From positions 275,625 to 339,624 of the forward strand of contig NZ_QVQH01000003.1 in NCBI RefSeq assembly GCF_003428645.1: a stretch of 64,000 bases of DNA, in the 5' to 3' direction. Source of the DNA: Geodermatophilus marinus (lineage in GTDB: Bacteria > Actinomycetota > Actinomycetes > Mycobacteriales > Geodermatophilaceae). The notes under the pieces are model-generated. The model did no database searches. It was not told the origin of the DNA and saw only the letters and a program-made list of their open reading frames with translations. The translations under genes were made by a program, and so were the position numbers. Positions within the stretch are counted from its first letter, which is position 1, and each line of letters opens with the position of its first letter. Positions 29,382 through 38,457 of this stretch are shown one piece after another.

Positions 29382-32057
29382 ATGCAGACCGCCGAGATCC
29401 GCCGCCGCTTCCTCGAGCACTTCGCCCAGCGCGGGCACACCGTCGTCCCCAGCGCCTCGCTGGTGTCCCCGGACCCGTCGCTGCTGTTCACCGTGGCCGG
29501 CATGGTGCCGTTCATCCCGTACCTGACCGGCCGCGAGCCCGCGCCGTACCCGCGCGCCACCAGCGTCCAGAAGTGCGTGCGCACCCTCGACATCGAGGAG
29601 GTGGGCAGGACCACCCGGCACGGCACGTTCTTCCAGATGAACGGCAACTTCTCCTTCGGCGACTACTTCAAGGAGGGGGCGGTCCAGCACGCCTGGGACC
29701 TGGTCACCGGGTCGGTCGAGGACGGCAAGCTGGGCTTCGACCCCGACCGCATCTGGGTCACCGTCTACCTGGACGACGACGAGGCCGCCGACGCCTGGAA
29801 GCGGATCGCCGGCCTGCCCGAGGAGCGCATCCAGCGCCGCGGGTTGAAGGACAACTACTGGCACACCGGCCAGCCCGGCCCCGGCGGCCCGTGCAGCGAG
29901 ATCTACTACGACCGCGGCCCCGAGCACGGCCCCGACGGCGGCCCGGTCGTCGACGAGGACCGGTTCCTGGAGATCTGGAACCTGGTCTTCATGCAGTACG
30001 AGCTGGCCGACGTGCGCAGCAAGGAGGACTTCCGCATCGTCGGCGACCTGCCGAGGAAGAACATCGACACCGGCATGGGCCTGGAGCGGGTGGCCTACCT
30101 GCTGCAGGGCGTGGACAACCTCTACGAGATCGACGAGGTCGCCCCCGTGCTGCACCGGGGCGCCGAGCTCGCCGGGGTCACCTACGGCAAGGACCACGAC
30201 ACCGACGTGCGGCTGCGGGTGGTCGCCGACCACGTGCGCAGCGGCCTGATGCTCATCGGGGACGGCGTCACGCCCGGCAACGAGGGCCGCGGCTACATCC
30301 TGCGCCGGCTGCTGCGCCGCGCCGTCCGGTCGATGCGCCTGCTCGGCGTGGACGCGGCCACCCTGCCGGAGCTGCTGCCCGTCTCGCGCGACGCGATGAA
30401 GGCCAGCTACCCGGAGCTGGAGACCGACTTCGACCGCATCTCGTCGGTGGCCTACGCCGAGGAGGACGCCTTCCGGCGCACCCTCACCTCCGGCACCGCC
30501 CTGTTCGACACCGCCGTCGCCCAGGCCAAGGCCGCCGGCGCCCCCGCGCTGTCCGGTGAGCAAGCCTTCAGCCTGCACGACACCTACGGCTTCCCGATCG
30601 ACGTCACGCTCGAGATGGCCGCCGAGCAGGGCGTCACCGTCGACGAGGCGGGGTTCCGGGCGCTCATGCAGCAGCAGCGCGACCGGGCCCGCGCCGACGC
30701 CCGCGCCAAGCGGACCGGCTCGGTCGACGTCCTGGCCTACCGCCGGCTGCTGGCCGAGCACGGGGCCACCGACTGGCGGGCCTACTCCACCCTGCGCACC
30801 GACTCGCGCGTGCTGGGCGTCGTCACCGACCTGGAGGAGGACGGCCCGGCCGTCGCCGGCCCGGGGGAGGTCACCCGGGTCGTGCTCGACCGCACGCCCT
30901 TCTACGCCGAGTCCGGCGGCCAGGTCGCCGACGCCGGCACCCTGACCTGGGACGGTGGCCGCGCCGAGGTGCTCGACGTGCAGCGCCCGGTCAAGGGCCT
31001 GGTCGTGCACCAGGTCCGGGTCCTCGAGGGGGAGCTGCGCGACGGCGCCGAGCTCGTCGCCGAGGTGGACCGCGAGTGGCGGCTGTCGGCCTGCCAGGCG
31101 CACTCCGGCACCCACGTGGTGCACGCCGCGCTGCGCCAGGTGCTCGGCCCGCAGGCGCTGCAGTCGGGCTCCTACAACCGGCCCGGCTACCTGCGGCTGG
31201 ACTTCGCCTGGCAGGGTGCGCTGACCGCGCAGCAGCGCCGGGACGTCGAGGACGTCGCCAACGCCGCCGTCCGCGCCGACCACGCGGTGAGCGCCGCGTT
31301 CATGACGCTGTCCGAGGCCCAGGCCATCGGCGCCCTGGCGCTGTTCGGGGAGACCTACGGCGAGCAGGTGCGCGTGGTGGAGATCGGCGGCCCGTGGTCA
31401 CGGGAGCTCTGCGGCGGCACCCACGTGCAGGGCAGCGCCCAGATCGGCACCCTCGCGCTGACCGGCGAGTCGTCGGTCGGCTCGGGCTCGCGGCGCGTCG
31501 AGGCGGCCGTGGGCCTGGAGGGGTTCCGCTACCTGGCCCGCGAGCGCGACCTGGTGCGCCAGCTCGCCGACCTGCTCAAGACCCCGGCCGACGGGTTGAC
31601 CGACCGGGTCGCCGGCATGCTGGCCCGGATGCGCGACCTCGACCGCGAGGTCGCCGACCTGCGGGGGCAGCAGACCCTCGCCGCGGCCGGCGAGCTGGCC
31701 CGCTCGGCGCGCGAGGTGACCGGGATCGCGGTCGTCACCGGCGCGCCTGCGGGCCTCGGCGGGGGTGACCTGCGCACCCTGGCCCTCGACGTCCGCGGCC
31801 GGCTGGCCGATCGCCCGGCGGTGGTCTTGCTCGCCTCCGAGTCCGGCGGCAAGGTGGCCCTCGTGGCGGCCCTGACCCCGGCCGCCCAGGAGCGCGGCCT
31901 GACGGCGAACGACGTCCTCCGCGCCGCCGCCGTCCCCGTCGGCGGCCGGGGCGGGGGCAAGGCAGACGTGGCCCAGGGCGGGGGGACCGACCCGAGTGGC
32001 ATCCCCGCGGCCCTCGAGGCCGGCGAACAGGCGGTCGCGACCGCCGCAGGGAGGTGA
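29382..32057 (+). CDS. alaS: Alanyl-tRNA synthetase
   Basis: An 891-residue class IIc synthetase with all domains: catalytic core (RRRFLEHFAQRGHTVVPSASLV; motif 2 near KCVRTLDIEEVG), tRNA-binding middle part, editing domain with zinc ligands in AHSGTHVVHAAL (near 570) and CGGTHVQGSAQIG (near 675), a coiled coil near 740 and a C-terminal DHHA1/C-Ala domain ending in GGGKADVAQGGG. It charges and proofreads tRNA-Ala. ATG 29382 is the family start. The stop is 5 nt before the chosen ruvX start. Confidence 0.96.
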   Translation: MQTAEIRRRFLEHFAQRGHTVVPSASLVSPDPSLLFTVAGMVPFIPYLTGREPAPYPRATSVQKCVRTLDIEEVGRTTRHGTFFQMNGNFSFGDYFKEGAVQHAWDLVTGSVEDGKLGFDPDRIWVTVYLDDDEAADAWKRIAGLPEERIQRRGLKDNYWHTGQPGPGGPCSEIYYDRGPEHGPDGGPVVDEDRFLEIWNLVFMQYELADVRSKEDFRIVGDLPRKNIDTGMGLERVAYLLQGVDNLYEIDEVAPVLHRGAELAGVTYGKDHDTDVRLRVVADHVRSGLMLIGDGVTPGNEGRGYILRRLLRRAVRSMRLLGVDAATLPELLPVSRDAMKASYPELETDFDRISSVAYAEEDAFRRTLTSGTALFDTAVAQAKAAGAPALSGEQAFSLHDTYGFPIDVTLEMAAEQGVTVDEAGFRALMQQQRDRARADARAKRTGSVDVLAYRRLLAEHGATDWRAYSTLRTDSRVLGVVTDLEEDGPAVAGPGEVTRVVLDRTPFYAESGGQVADAGTLTWDGGRAEVLDVQRPVKGLVVHQVRVLEGELRDGAELVAEVDREWRLSACQAHSGTHVVHAALRQVLGPQALQSGSYNRPGYLRLDFAWQGALTAQQRRDVEDVANAAVRADHAVSAAFMTLSEAQAIGALALFGETYGEQVRVVEIGGPWSRELCGGTHVQGSAQIGTLALTGESSVGSGSRRVEAAVGLEGFRYLARERDLVRQLADLLKTPADGLTDRVAGMLARMRDLDREVADLRGQQTLAAAGELARSAREVTGIAVVTGAPAGLGGGDLRTLALDVRGRLADRPAVVLLASESGGKVALVAALTPAAQERGLTANDVLRAAAVPVGGRGGGKADVAQGGGTDPSGIPAALEAGEQAVATAAGR

Positions 32058-32062
32058 GGGAC

Positions 32063-32716
32063 GTGCCCGAGCAGCGCCCCGACGAGACCGGTCCGGTGGG
32101 GGAGCGGCGGGTGAGCCGCCCGGCGGTGCCGCCGTCCCGGCCCCGGAGCACGCCGCAGGAGCCGGTGCACCACCGCACCGAGCAGATCGACCTGCGCGCC
32201 GGCTTCCCGCCGGTCCGGCACGAGACCGCGCAGATCGACCTCTCCGGCGGCCTGCCGGGCGGGCTGCCCATCCCGCCGCGCCGGACCCGGCAGGGCCGCC
32301 GGCTGGGCATCGACGTCGGCAGCGTCCGCGTGGGCGTGGCGCTGTCCGACCCGACCGGCACGCTGGCCAGCCCGCTGGAGACCGTGCCCCGGGCCCGGGA
32401 CGAGTCCGACCTCGACCGGATCGCCGCCCTGGTCGCCGAGCACGAGGTGACCGAGGTGATCGTGGGCGAGCCCCGGCACCTGTCCGGCGCGTCCGGCGCG
32501 TCGGCGCGGGAGGCCCGCGCGTACTCCCGGGCCCTCGCCGGGCGCCTCGGCGGCGTGCCGGTGCACCTCGTCGACGAGCGGCTGTCCACCGTGAGCGCGT
32601 CGGGCGCCCTGCGGGCCAACGGCCTCGACAGCCGCCGCCAGCGGTCGGTGATCGACCAGGCCGCGGCGGTGGTCATCCTCCAGGCCTACCTGGACGCGCA
32701 GCAGGAGCGATCGTGA
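32063..32716 (+). CDS. ruvX: RuvX/YqgF-family Holliday junction resolvase-like nuclease with N-terminal extension
   Basis: A 217-residue protein. The RNase H-like core begins at residue 81 (LGIDVGSVRVGVALSD, catalytic D84) and continues with VIVGEPRHLSG and LVDERLSTVSA; a final Asp is in SVIDQAAAVVILQAYLD. The family processes 16S rRNA or resolves junctions. Its first 80 residues are an unusual Pro/Arg-rich extension containing two related blocks, TEQIDLRAGFP (39-49) and TAQIDLSGGLP (55-65). GTG 32063 has GGGAGG 8 nt upstream; GTG 32054, overlapping alaS, is the alternative. mltG and aroE follow by overlap, the usual order. Confidence 0.88.
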   Translation: MPEQRPDETGPVGERRVSRPAVPPSRPRSTPQEPVHHRTEQIDLRAGFPPVRHETAQIDLSGGLPGGLPIPPRRTRQGRRLGIDVGSVRVGVALSDPTGTLASPLETVPRARDESDLDRIAALVAEHEVTEVIVGEPRHLSGASGASAREARAYSRALAGRLGGVPVHLVDERLSTVSASGALRANGLDSRRQRSVIDQAAAVVILQAYLDAQQERS

Positions 32717-34203
32717 CCGACCCGGCCCCGCGCGGGGCGCGGGGCCGGCACGCGTCCGGGACCGCCGGGCCGGACGACGGCACCGGTCCGCTGGTCCCGC
32801 CCGGCGACGGTGCGGGCCGGCGGGCCGGTGCGGCCCACCCCTCCGCGCCGCTGCCCGACCTCCCGCCGCGGCCCGCGGGCGCCTGGTCGCGCCTGCCGCG
32901 CCGCGACGGGGCCGACGAGGACGCGACCGTCGCCGTCCCGCTGCCCGGCGGCCCCGGCGCGCCGGGCGGGCCGCCCGCCGGCGACGACGAGACCGCCGCG
33001 ATCGACCCGTACCCGGCGGACCCGCACGGGCACGAGCCGCACTGGGACGACGACCCCGAGGCCACCGGCGGGCTGGAGGTCCTCGGCGCGGACGCGCAGG
33101 ACACCGACCACCGCGGCCGGCCCCCCCGGGGGCGCGGCGGCGCCGGCCGCGGCGGCGCCCGCCGCCCGCTGGCGATCGTGCTGTCGCTGGCGGTGCTGGT
33201 CGCACTGGTCGGCGGCATCGTCGTCGGCGGCCGGGCGCTCATCGGCCTGGTGAACCCGGCGGCCGAGGACTACACCGGGCAGGGCACGGGGGAGGTGCAG
33301 GTCCGCGTCGCCGTGGGGGACACCCTCAGCGACATCGGCCGCAGCCTGGTCGACGCCGGGGTCATCGCCTCCGTCAGCCCGTTCGTGGCGGCCGCCGAGG
33401 CCAACCCGGCGGCCACCGGCATCCAGCCGGGCGTGTACGCCCTGCGGGAGGAGATGAGCGGCCAGGCCGCCCTCGACCTGCTGCTCGACCCCTCCTCGCG
33501 GCTGTTCGCCCGGGTCACCGTGCCGGAGGGCTTCACCGTCGAGCAGACCCTGCAGCGGCTGGCCGAGGCCACCGAGCGGCCCGTCGAGGAGTTCCGCGCC
33601 GCCGCGGCCGACCCGGCGGCGCTGGGCGTGCCGGAGTGGGCCGGCGGTCAGCTGGAGGGCTTCCTGTTCCCGGCCACCTACGACTTCACGCCGGACGACA
33701 CCCCGGCGGACATGCTGAGGGCGATGGTGTCGGCCTTCACCGACACCGCCGCGCGCATCCAGCTGGAGGAGCGCGCGGCGGCCGCCGGGCGCTCGCCGCT
33801 CGAGGTGGTGATCGTGGCCTCGATGGTGCAGTCGGAGACCCGGCTGGACGAGGAGCGGCCCGACGTCGCGCAGGTCATCTACAACCGGCTGGAGCAGGGC
33901 ATCCCGCTGGGCATCGACGCGGCGCTGGCCTACGGGCTGGGCAAGAACGGCAACGAGCTCACGGTGACCGACCTGGAGACCGACTCGCCGTACAACACCC
34001 GCACGCGGGCCGGGCTGCCGCCCACGCCGATCAGCTCCCCGGGGGAGGCCAGCCTCGAGGCCGCGCTCGCGCCCTCGACCGGCGACCTCCTCTACTACGT
34101 GCTGGAGTCGCAGGACGGCAACCACTTCTTCACCAGCAGCTACGAGGAGTTCCTGGCCGCCCGGCAGCGCTGCGCCGAGGCCGGCCTGGGCTGCGGTGGC
34201 TGA
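32713..34203 (+). CDS. mltG: Endolytic murein transglycosylase MltG
   Basis: A 496-residue membrane-anchored lytic transglycosylase that cuts nascent glycan strands. A disordered cytoplasmic tail of about 150 residues (Pro/Gly/Asp-rich) precedes one membrane helix at 152-176; a LysM-like segment (VRVAVGDTLSDIGRSLVDAG) lies near 196 and the YceG catalytic domain has E375 in VIVASMVQSETR, with YNTRTRAGLPPTPISSPGEAS further on. The tail contains DEDATVAV (T72) and DDETAAI (T94), which resemble Ser/Thr-kinase and FHA-recognition motifs. GTG 32713 overlaps ruvX by 4 bp. Confidence 0.92.
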   Translation: MTDPAPRGARGRHASGTAGPDDGTGPLVPPGDGAGRRAGAAHPSAPLPDLPPRPAGAWSRLPRRDGADEDATVAVPLPGGPGAPGGPPAGDDETAAIDPYPADPHGHEPHWDDDPEATGGLEVLGADAQDTDHRGRPPRGRGGAGRGGARRPLAIVLSLAVLVALVGGIVVGGRALIGLVNPAAEDYTGQGTGEVQVRVAVGDTLSDIGRSLVDAGVIASVSPFVAAAEANPAATGIQPGVYALREEMSGQAALDLLLDPSSRLFARVTVPEGFTVEQTLQRLAEATERPVEEFRAAAADPAALGVPEWAGGQLEGFLFPATYDFTPDDTPADMLRAMVSAFTDTAARIQLEERAAAAGRSPLEVVIVASMVQSETRLDEERPDVAQVIYNRLEQGIPLGIDAALAYGLGKNGNELTVTDLETDSPYNTRTRAGLPPTPISSPGEASLEAALAPSTGDLLYYVLESQDGNHFFTSSYEEFLAARQRCAEAGLGCGG

Positions 34204-35020
34204 CCCCTCCGGGTCGGCGGGGACGGGCAGGCGCGCGGCGGTCCTGGGGCGGCCGGTCGGGCACTCGCTGTCCCCGCTGCTGCACCGGGCGGCCTACGCC
34301 GCGCTGGGCCTGGAGGGCTGGACCTACGACGCCCTCGACGTGGGCCCCGAGGACCTGCCCGTCCTGCTCGCCGGCCTCGGCGAGGAGTGGTGCGGGTTCT
34401 CGGTGACCATGCCGTGCAAGCAGGCGGCGGTCGAGGTCGCCGACGTGGTGGAGCCGCTGCCGCGGCTGCTGCGCGCGGCGAACACCCTGGTCCGCACCGG
34501 GGCGGGCTGGCGGGCCGAGAACACCGACGTCACCGGCGTGGGCATGGCGCTCCGCCTGGCCGGCGTGGAGCAGGTGTCGCACGCGGCGCTGCTGGGCGCC
34601 GGGGGGACGGCGGCGGCGGCCGCGGTGGCCCTGGCCTCCCTCGGCGCCGAGGCGGTGGACGTCGTCGTCCGCGACCCCGCGCGCACCGAGGACGTGCTCC
34701 GGGTGCTCGACGCCCTGGAGGTGCCCGCACGGGTGCTCCCGATGTCCGGGGGGCCGGTGCCGGCCCCGGTCGTGGTGAGCACCGTGCCCGTCGCCGGGCA
34801 GCCGGCCGTGGCCGCGCTGGGCTGGCGGGCGGGGCAGACGGTCCTCGACGTGCTCTACGACCCGTGGCCCACCCCGCTGGCCCGGGCGGTGACCGCGGCC
34901 GGCGGCACGGTGGCCGGCGGGCTGGAGGTGCTGTTCTGGCAGGCGACCGTCCAGGTCGAGCTGATGACCGGGCGGCCGGCGCCGATCGAGGCCATGCGGG
35001 CCGCGCTCGGGCTCCGCTGA
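34196..35020 (+). CDS. aroE: Shikimate dehydrogenase
   Basis: A 274-residue NADP-dependent enzyme of the shikimate pathway. The substrate site GHSLSPLLHRAAY is near 22, the catalytic Lys is in SVTMPCKQAA (near 70) and the Asp in AENTDVTG (near 108); the cofactor loop is ALLGAGGTAAAAAVAL near 132. It overlaps mltG by 8 bp. It is separated from aroC by 150 bp with a repeat hairpin. The family also includes quinate dehydrogenases, but the context supports AroE. Confidence 0.92.
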   Translation: MADPSGSAGTGRRAAVLGRPVGHSLSPLLHRAAYAALGLEGWTYDALDVGPEDLPVLLAGLGEEWCGFSVTMPCKQAAVEVADVVEPLPRLLRAANTLVRTGAGWRAENTDVTGVGMALRLAGVEQVSHAALLGAGGTAAAAAVALASLGAEAVDVVVRDPARTEDVLRVLDALEVPARVLPMSGGPVPAPVVVSTVPVAGQPAVAALGWRAGQTVLDVLYDPWPTPLARAVTAAGGTVAGGLEVLFWQATVQVELMTGRPAPIEAMRAALGLR

Positions 35021-35040
35021 GGTGGACGTGGGGTACGGCC

Positions 35041-35131
35041 CCCTCCCGGGACCCACCCCGAGCGTGCGAGGGAGAGAGGACCTCCCTGCCCCCCACGACT
35101 CGCGGGCTCGCCGTGGGATCCAGCAGGGAGG
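35041..35131 (+). repeat. Hairpin repeat, copy 2, with a partial inverted copy (aroE-aroC gap)
   Basis: AGAGGA (35075-35080) precedes a perfect 9-bp stem, CCTCCCTGC (35081-35089) with GCAGGGAGG (35123-35131), and a 33-nt loop starting CCCCCACGACTCGC. Just upstream, 35048-35067 contains GGGACCCACCCCGAGCGTGC, which resembles the reverse complement of the loop end in copy 3. The 150-bp gap holds no gene; nothing else is recognised in it apart from the aroC start region. Confidence 0.7.
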
Positions 35132-35170
35132 CCGGAGGGGGAGCGTCCTGCTACTGGCAGAATCCGGGGC

Positions 35171-36349
35171 ATGTTGCGCTGGCTGACCGCCGGTGAGTCG
35201 CACGGCCAGCAGCTCACCGCCATCCTCGAGGGCCTCCCGGCCGGTGTGCGGGTGCAGACCGCCGACCTCGACGCCGACCTGGCCCGCCGCCGGCTCGGCC
35301 ACGGCCGCGGCGCGCGGATGTCCTTCGAGCAGGACGTCGTCACGCTCACCGGGGGGGTGCGCCACGGCCTGACGCAGGGCGGGCCGATCGCCGTCCAGAT
35401 CGGCAACACCGAGTGGCCGAGGTGGGAGACGGTGATGTCGCCCGACCCCGTCGACCCGGCGGTCCTCGAGGGCCAGGCGCGCAACGCCCCGCTCACCCGC
35501 CCCCGGCCGGGGCACGCCGACCTGCCGGGCATGCAGAAGTACGGCTTCGACGACGCCCGCCCGGTGCTCGAGCGGGCCAGCGCCCGCGAGACCGCCGCCC
35601 GGGTGGCGCTGGGGGCGGTGGCCCGCGCCTTCCTGCGCCAGGCCCTCGACGTGGAGGTGGTCAGCCACGTCGTCGGCATCGGCCCGGTCGTCGTCCCGCC
35701 GGGCGTGGTCCCCGGCCCGCAGGACAACCCGCGCGTCGACGAGGACCCGGTCCGGTGCGCCGACCCGGCCACGAGCGCGCAGATGGTGGCCGAGGTCGAC
35801 GACGCCCGGAAGAACGGCGACACCCTCGGTGGCGTCGTCGAGGTCGTGGTGCACGGCCTCCCGCCGGGGCTGGGCAGCCACGTGCACTGGGACCGCCGGC
35901 TGGACTCCCGGCTGGCCGCCGCGCTGATGGGCGTGCAGTCGGTGAAGGCCGTCGAGGTCGGTGACGGCCTGGAGACCGCCCGCCGCCGCGGCTCGGTCGC
36001 CCACGACGAGATCGTGCTCGCCGACGGCCGGGTGCAGCGGCTCACCGACCGCGCCGGCGGCGTCGAGGGCGGGATGACCAACGGCGCGGTGCTGCGGGTG
36101 CGCGCCGCGATGAAGCCGATCTCCACCGTGCCGCGGGCGCTGGCCACGATCGACGTGGCCACCGGCGAGCCGGCCGTCGCGATCAACCAGCGCAGCGACG
36201 CCTGCGCGGTGCCGCGCGGCGCCGTCGTCATGGAGGCGATGGTCGCGCTGGTGCTCGCCGACGCGGCGCTGGAGAAGTTCGGCGGGGACTCCCTCGCCGA
36301 GACCCGGCGCAACGCCCGGGCCTACCTCGACGCGCTGGCCGTCCGGTGA
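35171..36349 (+). CDS. aroC: Chorismate synthase
   Basis: A 392-residue FMN-dependent lyase converting EPSP to chorismate. Signature blocks [18 protein letters not shown] near 10, [11 protein letters not shown] near 46, [16 protein letters not shown] near 112 and [16 protein letters not shown] near 138 are present, and DEI-type and GGMTNG blocks lie near 280 and 300. ATG 35171 gives the family start [12 protein letters not shown]. It heads the aroC-aroK-aroB-aroQ run, whose members overlap by 4 bp. Confidence 0.96.
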   Translation: MLRWLTAGESHGQQLTAILEGLPAGVRVQTADLDADLARRRLGHGRGARMSFEQDVVTLTGGVRHGLTQGGPIAVQIGNTEWPRWETVMSPDPVDPAVLEGQARNAPLTRPRPGHADLPGMQKYGFDDARPVLERASARETAARVALGAVARAFLRQALDVEVVSHVVGIGPVVVPPGVVPGPQDNPRVDEDPVRCADPATSAQMVAEVDDARKNGDTLGGVVEVVVHGLPPGLGSHVHWDRRLDSRLAAALMGVQSVKAVEVGDGLETARRRGSVAHDEIVLADGRVQRLTDRAGGVEGGMTNGAVLRVRAAMKPISTVPRALATIDVATGEPAVAINQRSDACAVPRGAVVMEAMVALVLADAALEKFGGDSLAETRRNARAYLDALAVR

Positions 36350-36882
36350 GCGGCCCGGTCCTGGTGCTGGTGGGCCCGCCGTCGTCGGGCAAGACCACCG
36401 TGGGCACCGCGGTGGCGCGGGCGCTCGGCGTGCCGTTCCGCGACACCGACGCCGACGTCGAGGCGCGCACGGGCCGGACCGTCGCCGACCTGTTCGTCGA
36501 GCGCGGCGAGGAGCACTTCCGCGCGCTGGAGCGGGAGGCGGTCCACCGCGCGCTGGCCGGGCACGACGGCGTCCTCGCCCTGGGCGGCGGGGCGGTGCTG
36601 GCGGAGGAGACCCGGGCCCTGCTGACCGCCCACCGCGGCGCCGGCGGCACGGTCGTGTGGCTCGACGTCGACCTGGCCTCGGCGGCCCGGCGGGTGGGCC
36701 TGGGCCGCGAGCGGCCGGTGCTGGGCCTCAACCCGCGGGCGACGCTGCGCAGCCTGCTGCAGGCGCGCGCCCCGCTCTACGCCGAGGTCGCCTCGGCCAC
36801 CGTCCCCACCGGCGGGCGGGAGCCGGCCGAGGTGGTCGCCGACGTGCTCGCCGCCGTGGGCGCGCAGCGGGCCCGCTCGTGA
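36346..36882 (+). CDS. aroK: Shikimate kinase
   Basis: A 178-residue P-loop kinase phosphorylating shikimate. Walker A is [11 protein letters not shown] near residue 9; the shikimate-binding [11 protein letters not shown] is near 31 and the second glycine loop LALGGGAVL near 78; the lid Arg is in [22 protein letters not shown] near 122. GTG 36346 overlaps aroC and the stop overlaps aroB. Confidence 0.94.
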   Translation: MSGPVLVLVGPPSSGKTTVGTAVARALGVPFRDTDADVEARTGRTVADLFVERGEEHFRALEREAVHRALAGHDGVLALGGGAVLAEETRALLTAHRGAGGTVVWLDVDLASAARRVGLGRERPVLGLNPRATLRSLLQARAPLYAEVASATVPTGGREPAEVVADVLAAVGAQRARS

Positions 36883-37964
36883 GGCGCGTCCCCGTCGCGG
36901 GGGAGCGGCCCTACGAGGTCGTCATCGGCCCCGGCGCCCTGGCCGAGCTCGGGGTGGTGCTGGCCGGCACCACCCGGGCCGCCGTCGTGCACGCCCCACC
37001 GCTGGCCGCCCGCGCCGGCGCCGCCGTGGAGGCGCTGCAGACCGCCGGGGTGGCCGCCGAGGCCGTCGTCGTGCCCGACGGCGAGGCCGCCAAGACCGCA
37101 GCGGTGGCCGCCGCGGCCTGGGAGGAGTTCGGCCGGCTCGGGCTCACCCGCTCCGACGCGGTCGTCGGCGTGGGCGGGGGCGCGGTCACCGACCTCGCCG
37201 GCTTCCTCGCCGCCACCTGGGTGCGCGGGGTGCGGGTCGTCCAGGTGCCGACCAGCCTGCTGGGCATGGTGGACGCCGCGGTCGGCGGCAAGACCGGCAT
37301 CAACACCGCCGCGGGCAAGAACCTCGTCGGCGCGTTCCACCCACCGGCCGCGGTGCTCGCCGACACCGACGTGCTGGCCGGGCTGCCCGCGGCGGAGTTC
37401 CGCTCGGGCCTGGCCGAGGTCGTCAAGTGCGGGTTCATCGCCGACCCGGCCGTCCTGGCCCTGCTCGAGGCCGACCCCACCGGCCGCCGCGACACCGCCG
37501 AGCTCATCGAGCGGGCCGTGCGCGTCAAGGCCGACGCGGTGGGGCAGGACCTGCTCGACACCGGGGTGCGGGAGCACCTCAACTACGGCCACACGCTGGC
37601 CCACGCGATCGAGCGGGTCGAGGACTTCGGCTGGCGGCACGGCGAGGCGGTCGGCGTCGGGCTGGTGTTCGCCGCCGAGCTGGCCGGGCAGGCGGGGCTG
37701 CTCACGCCCGCCGAGGTCGCCCGGCACCGCGACCTCGTCGCCGCGATCGGGCTGCCGACCCGCTACGCCGGTGACTGGCCCCGGCTGCAGTCGGTGATGC
37801 GGGTGGACAAGAAGGCCCGCGGTGCGTCGCTGCGCTTCGTCGTCCTCGACGGGCTCGGCAACCCGAGGATCCTGGCCGACCCGGACCAGGCCTGGCTCGA
37901 CGCCGCGTGGGCGGCGGTGGACGGAGGGGCCGCGCAGGCGGCGGTCCGTGGGGGGACGGCATGA
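36879..37964 (+). CDS. aroB: 3-dehydroquinate synthase
   Basis: A 361-residue NAD- and Zn-dependent enzyme of the shikimate pathway. It has [23 protein letters not shown] near 95 and [21 protein letters not shown] near 122; the metal-site residues lie in EVVKCGF (near 182) and in the GHTLAHAIE and [11 protein letters not shown] segments (near 238 and 255). GTG 36879 overlaps aroK and the stop overlaps aroQ. Confidence 0.96.
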   Translation: MRRVPVAGERPYEVVIGPGALAELGVVLAGTTRAAVVHAPPLAARAGAAVEALQTAGVAAEAVVVPDGEAAKTAAVAAAAWEEFGRLGLTRSDAVVGVGGGAVTDLAGFLAATWVRGVRVVQVPTSLLGMVDAAVGGKTGINTAAGKNLVGAFHPPAAVLADTDVLAGLPAAEFRSGLAEVVKCGFIADPAVLALLEADPTGRRDTAELIERAVRVKADAVGQDLLDTGVREHLNYGHTLAHAIERVEDFGWRHGEAVGVGLVFAAELAGQAGLLTPAEVARHRDLVAAIGLPTRYAGDWPRLQSVMRVDKKARGASLRFVVLDGLGNPRILADPDQAWLDAAWAAVDGGAAQAAVRGGTA

Positions 37965-38395
37965 CCATCCAGGTGCTCAACGGCGCCAACCTGGGCCGGC
38001 TCGGCCTGCGGGAGCCGGAGAAGTACGGGACGACGACGTACGCCGAGCTGGTCGCGCTGCTGGAGCACGCCGCCCGCGAGCTGGACGTCGCGGTCCTGGT
38101 GCGCCAGACCGACTCCGAGGCCGAGCTGCTCACCTGGGTGCACGCCGCCTCCGACGCCGGCGACGCGGTGGTCGTCAACCCGGGCGGCTGGTCGCACACC
38201 TCGGTGGTGCTGCGCGACGCGCTGGCCGCGCTCAACGGCCCGCTGGTCGAGGTGCACATCACCAACATCCACGCCCGCGAGGGGTTCCGGCACCACTCCT
38301 ACGTGTCCGGCGTGGCCGACGGGGTCATCGCCGGTCTCGGGGTGCAGGGCTACGTGCTCGCGCTGCAGTGGCTGGCCGCGCGGGGCGTGCGGTGA
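37961..38395 (+). CDS. aroQ: 3-dehydroquinate dehydratase, type II
   Basis: A 144-residue dodecameric-type dehydratase. It has [22 protein letters not shown] at the N-terminus (catalytic Tyr and Arg region), [14 protein letters not shown] near 46, [18 protein letters not shown] near 70 and [17 protein letters not shown] near 95. ATG 37961 overlaps the aroB stop. It completes a contiguous set of four shikimate genes. Confidence 0.95.
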   Translation: MTIQVLNGANLGRLGLREPEKYGTTTYAELVALLEHAARELDVAVLVRQTDSEAELLTWVHAASDAGDAVVVNPGGWSHTSVVLRDALAALNGPLVEVHITNIHAREGFRHHSYVSGVADGVIAGLGVQGYVLALQWLAARGVR

Positions 38396-38457
38396 GGCGG
38401 CAGCGGGTGGGCACCGCGGCGGGGTCCGGGCACGGCCCCGGAGGAGGAGGTCTGCAG

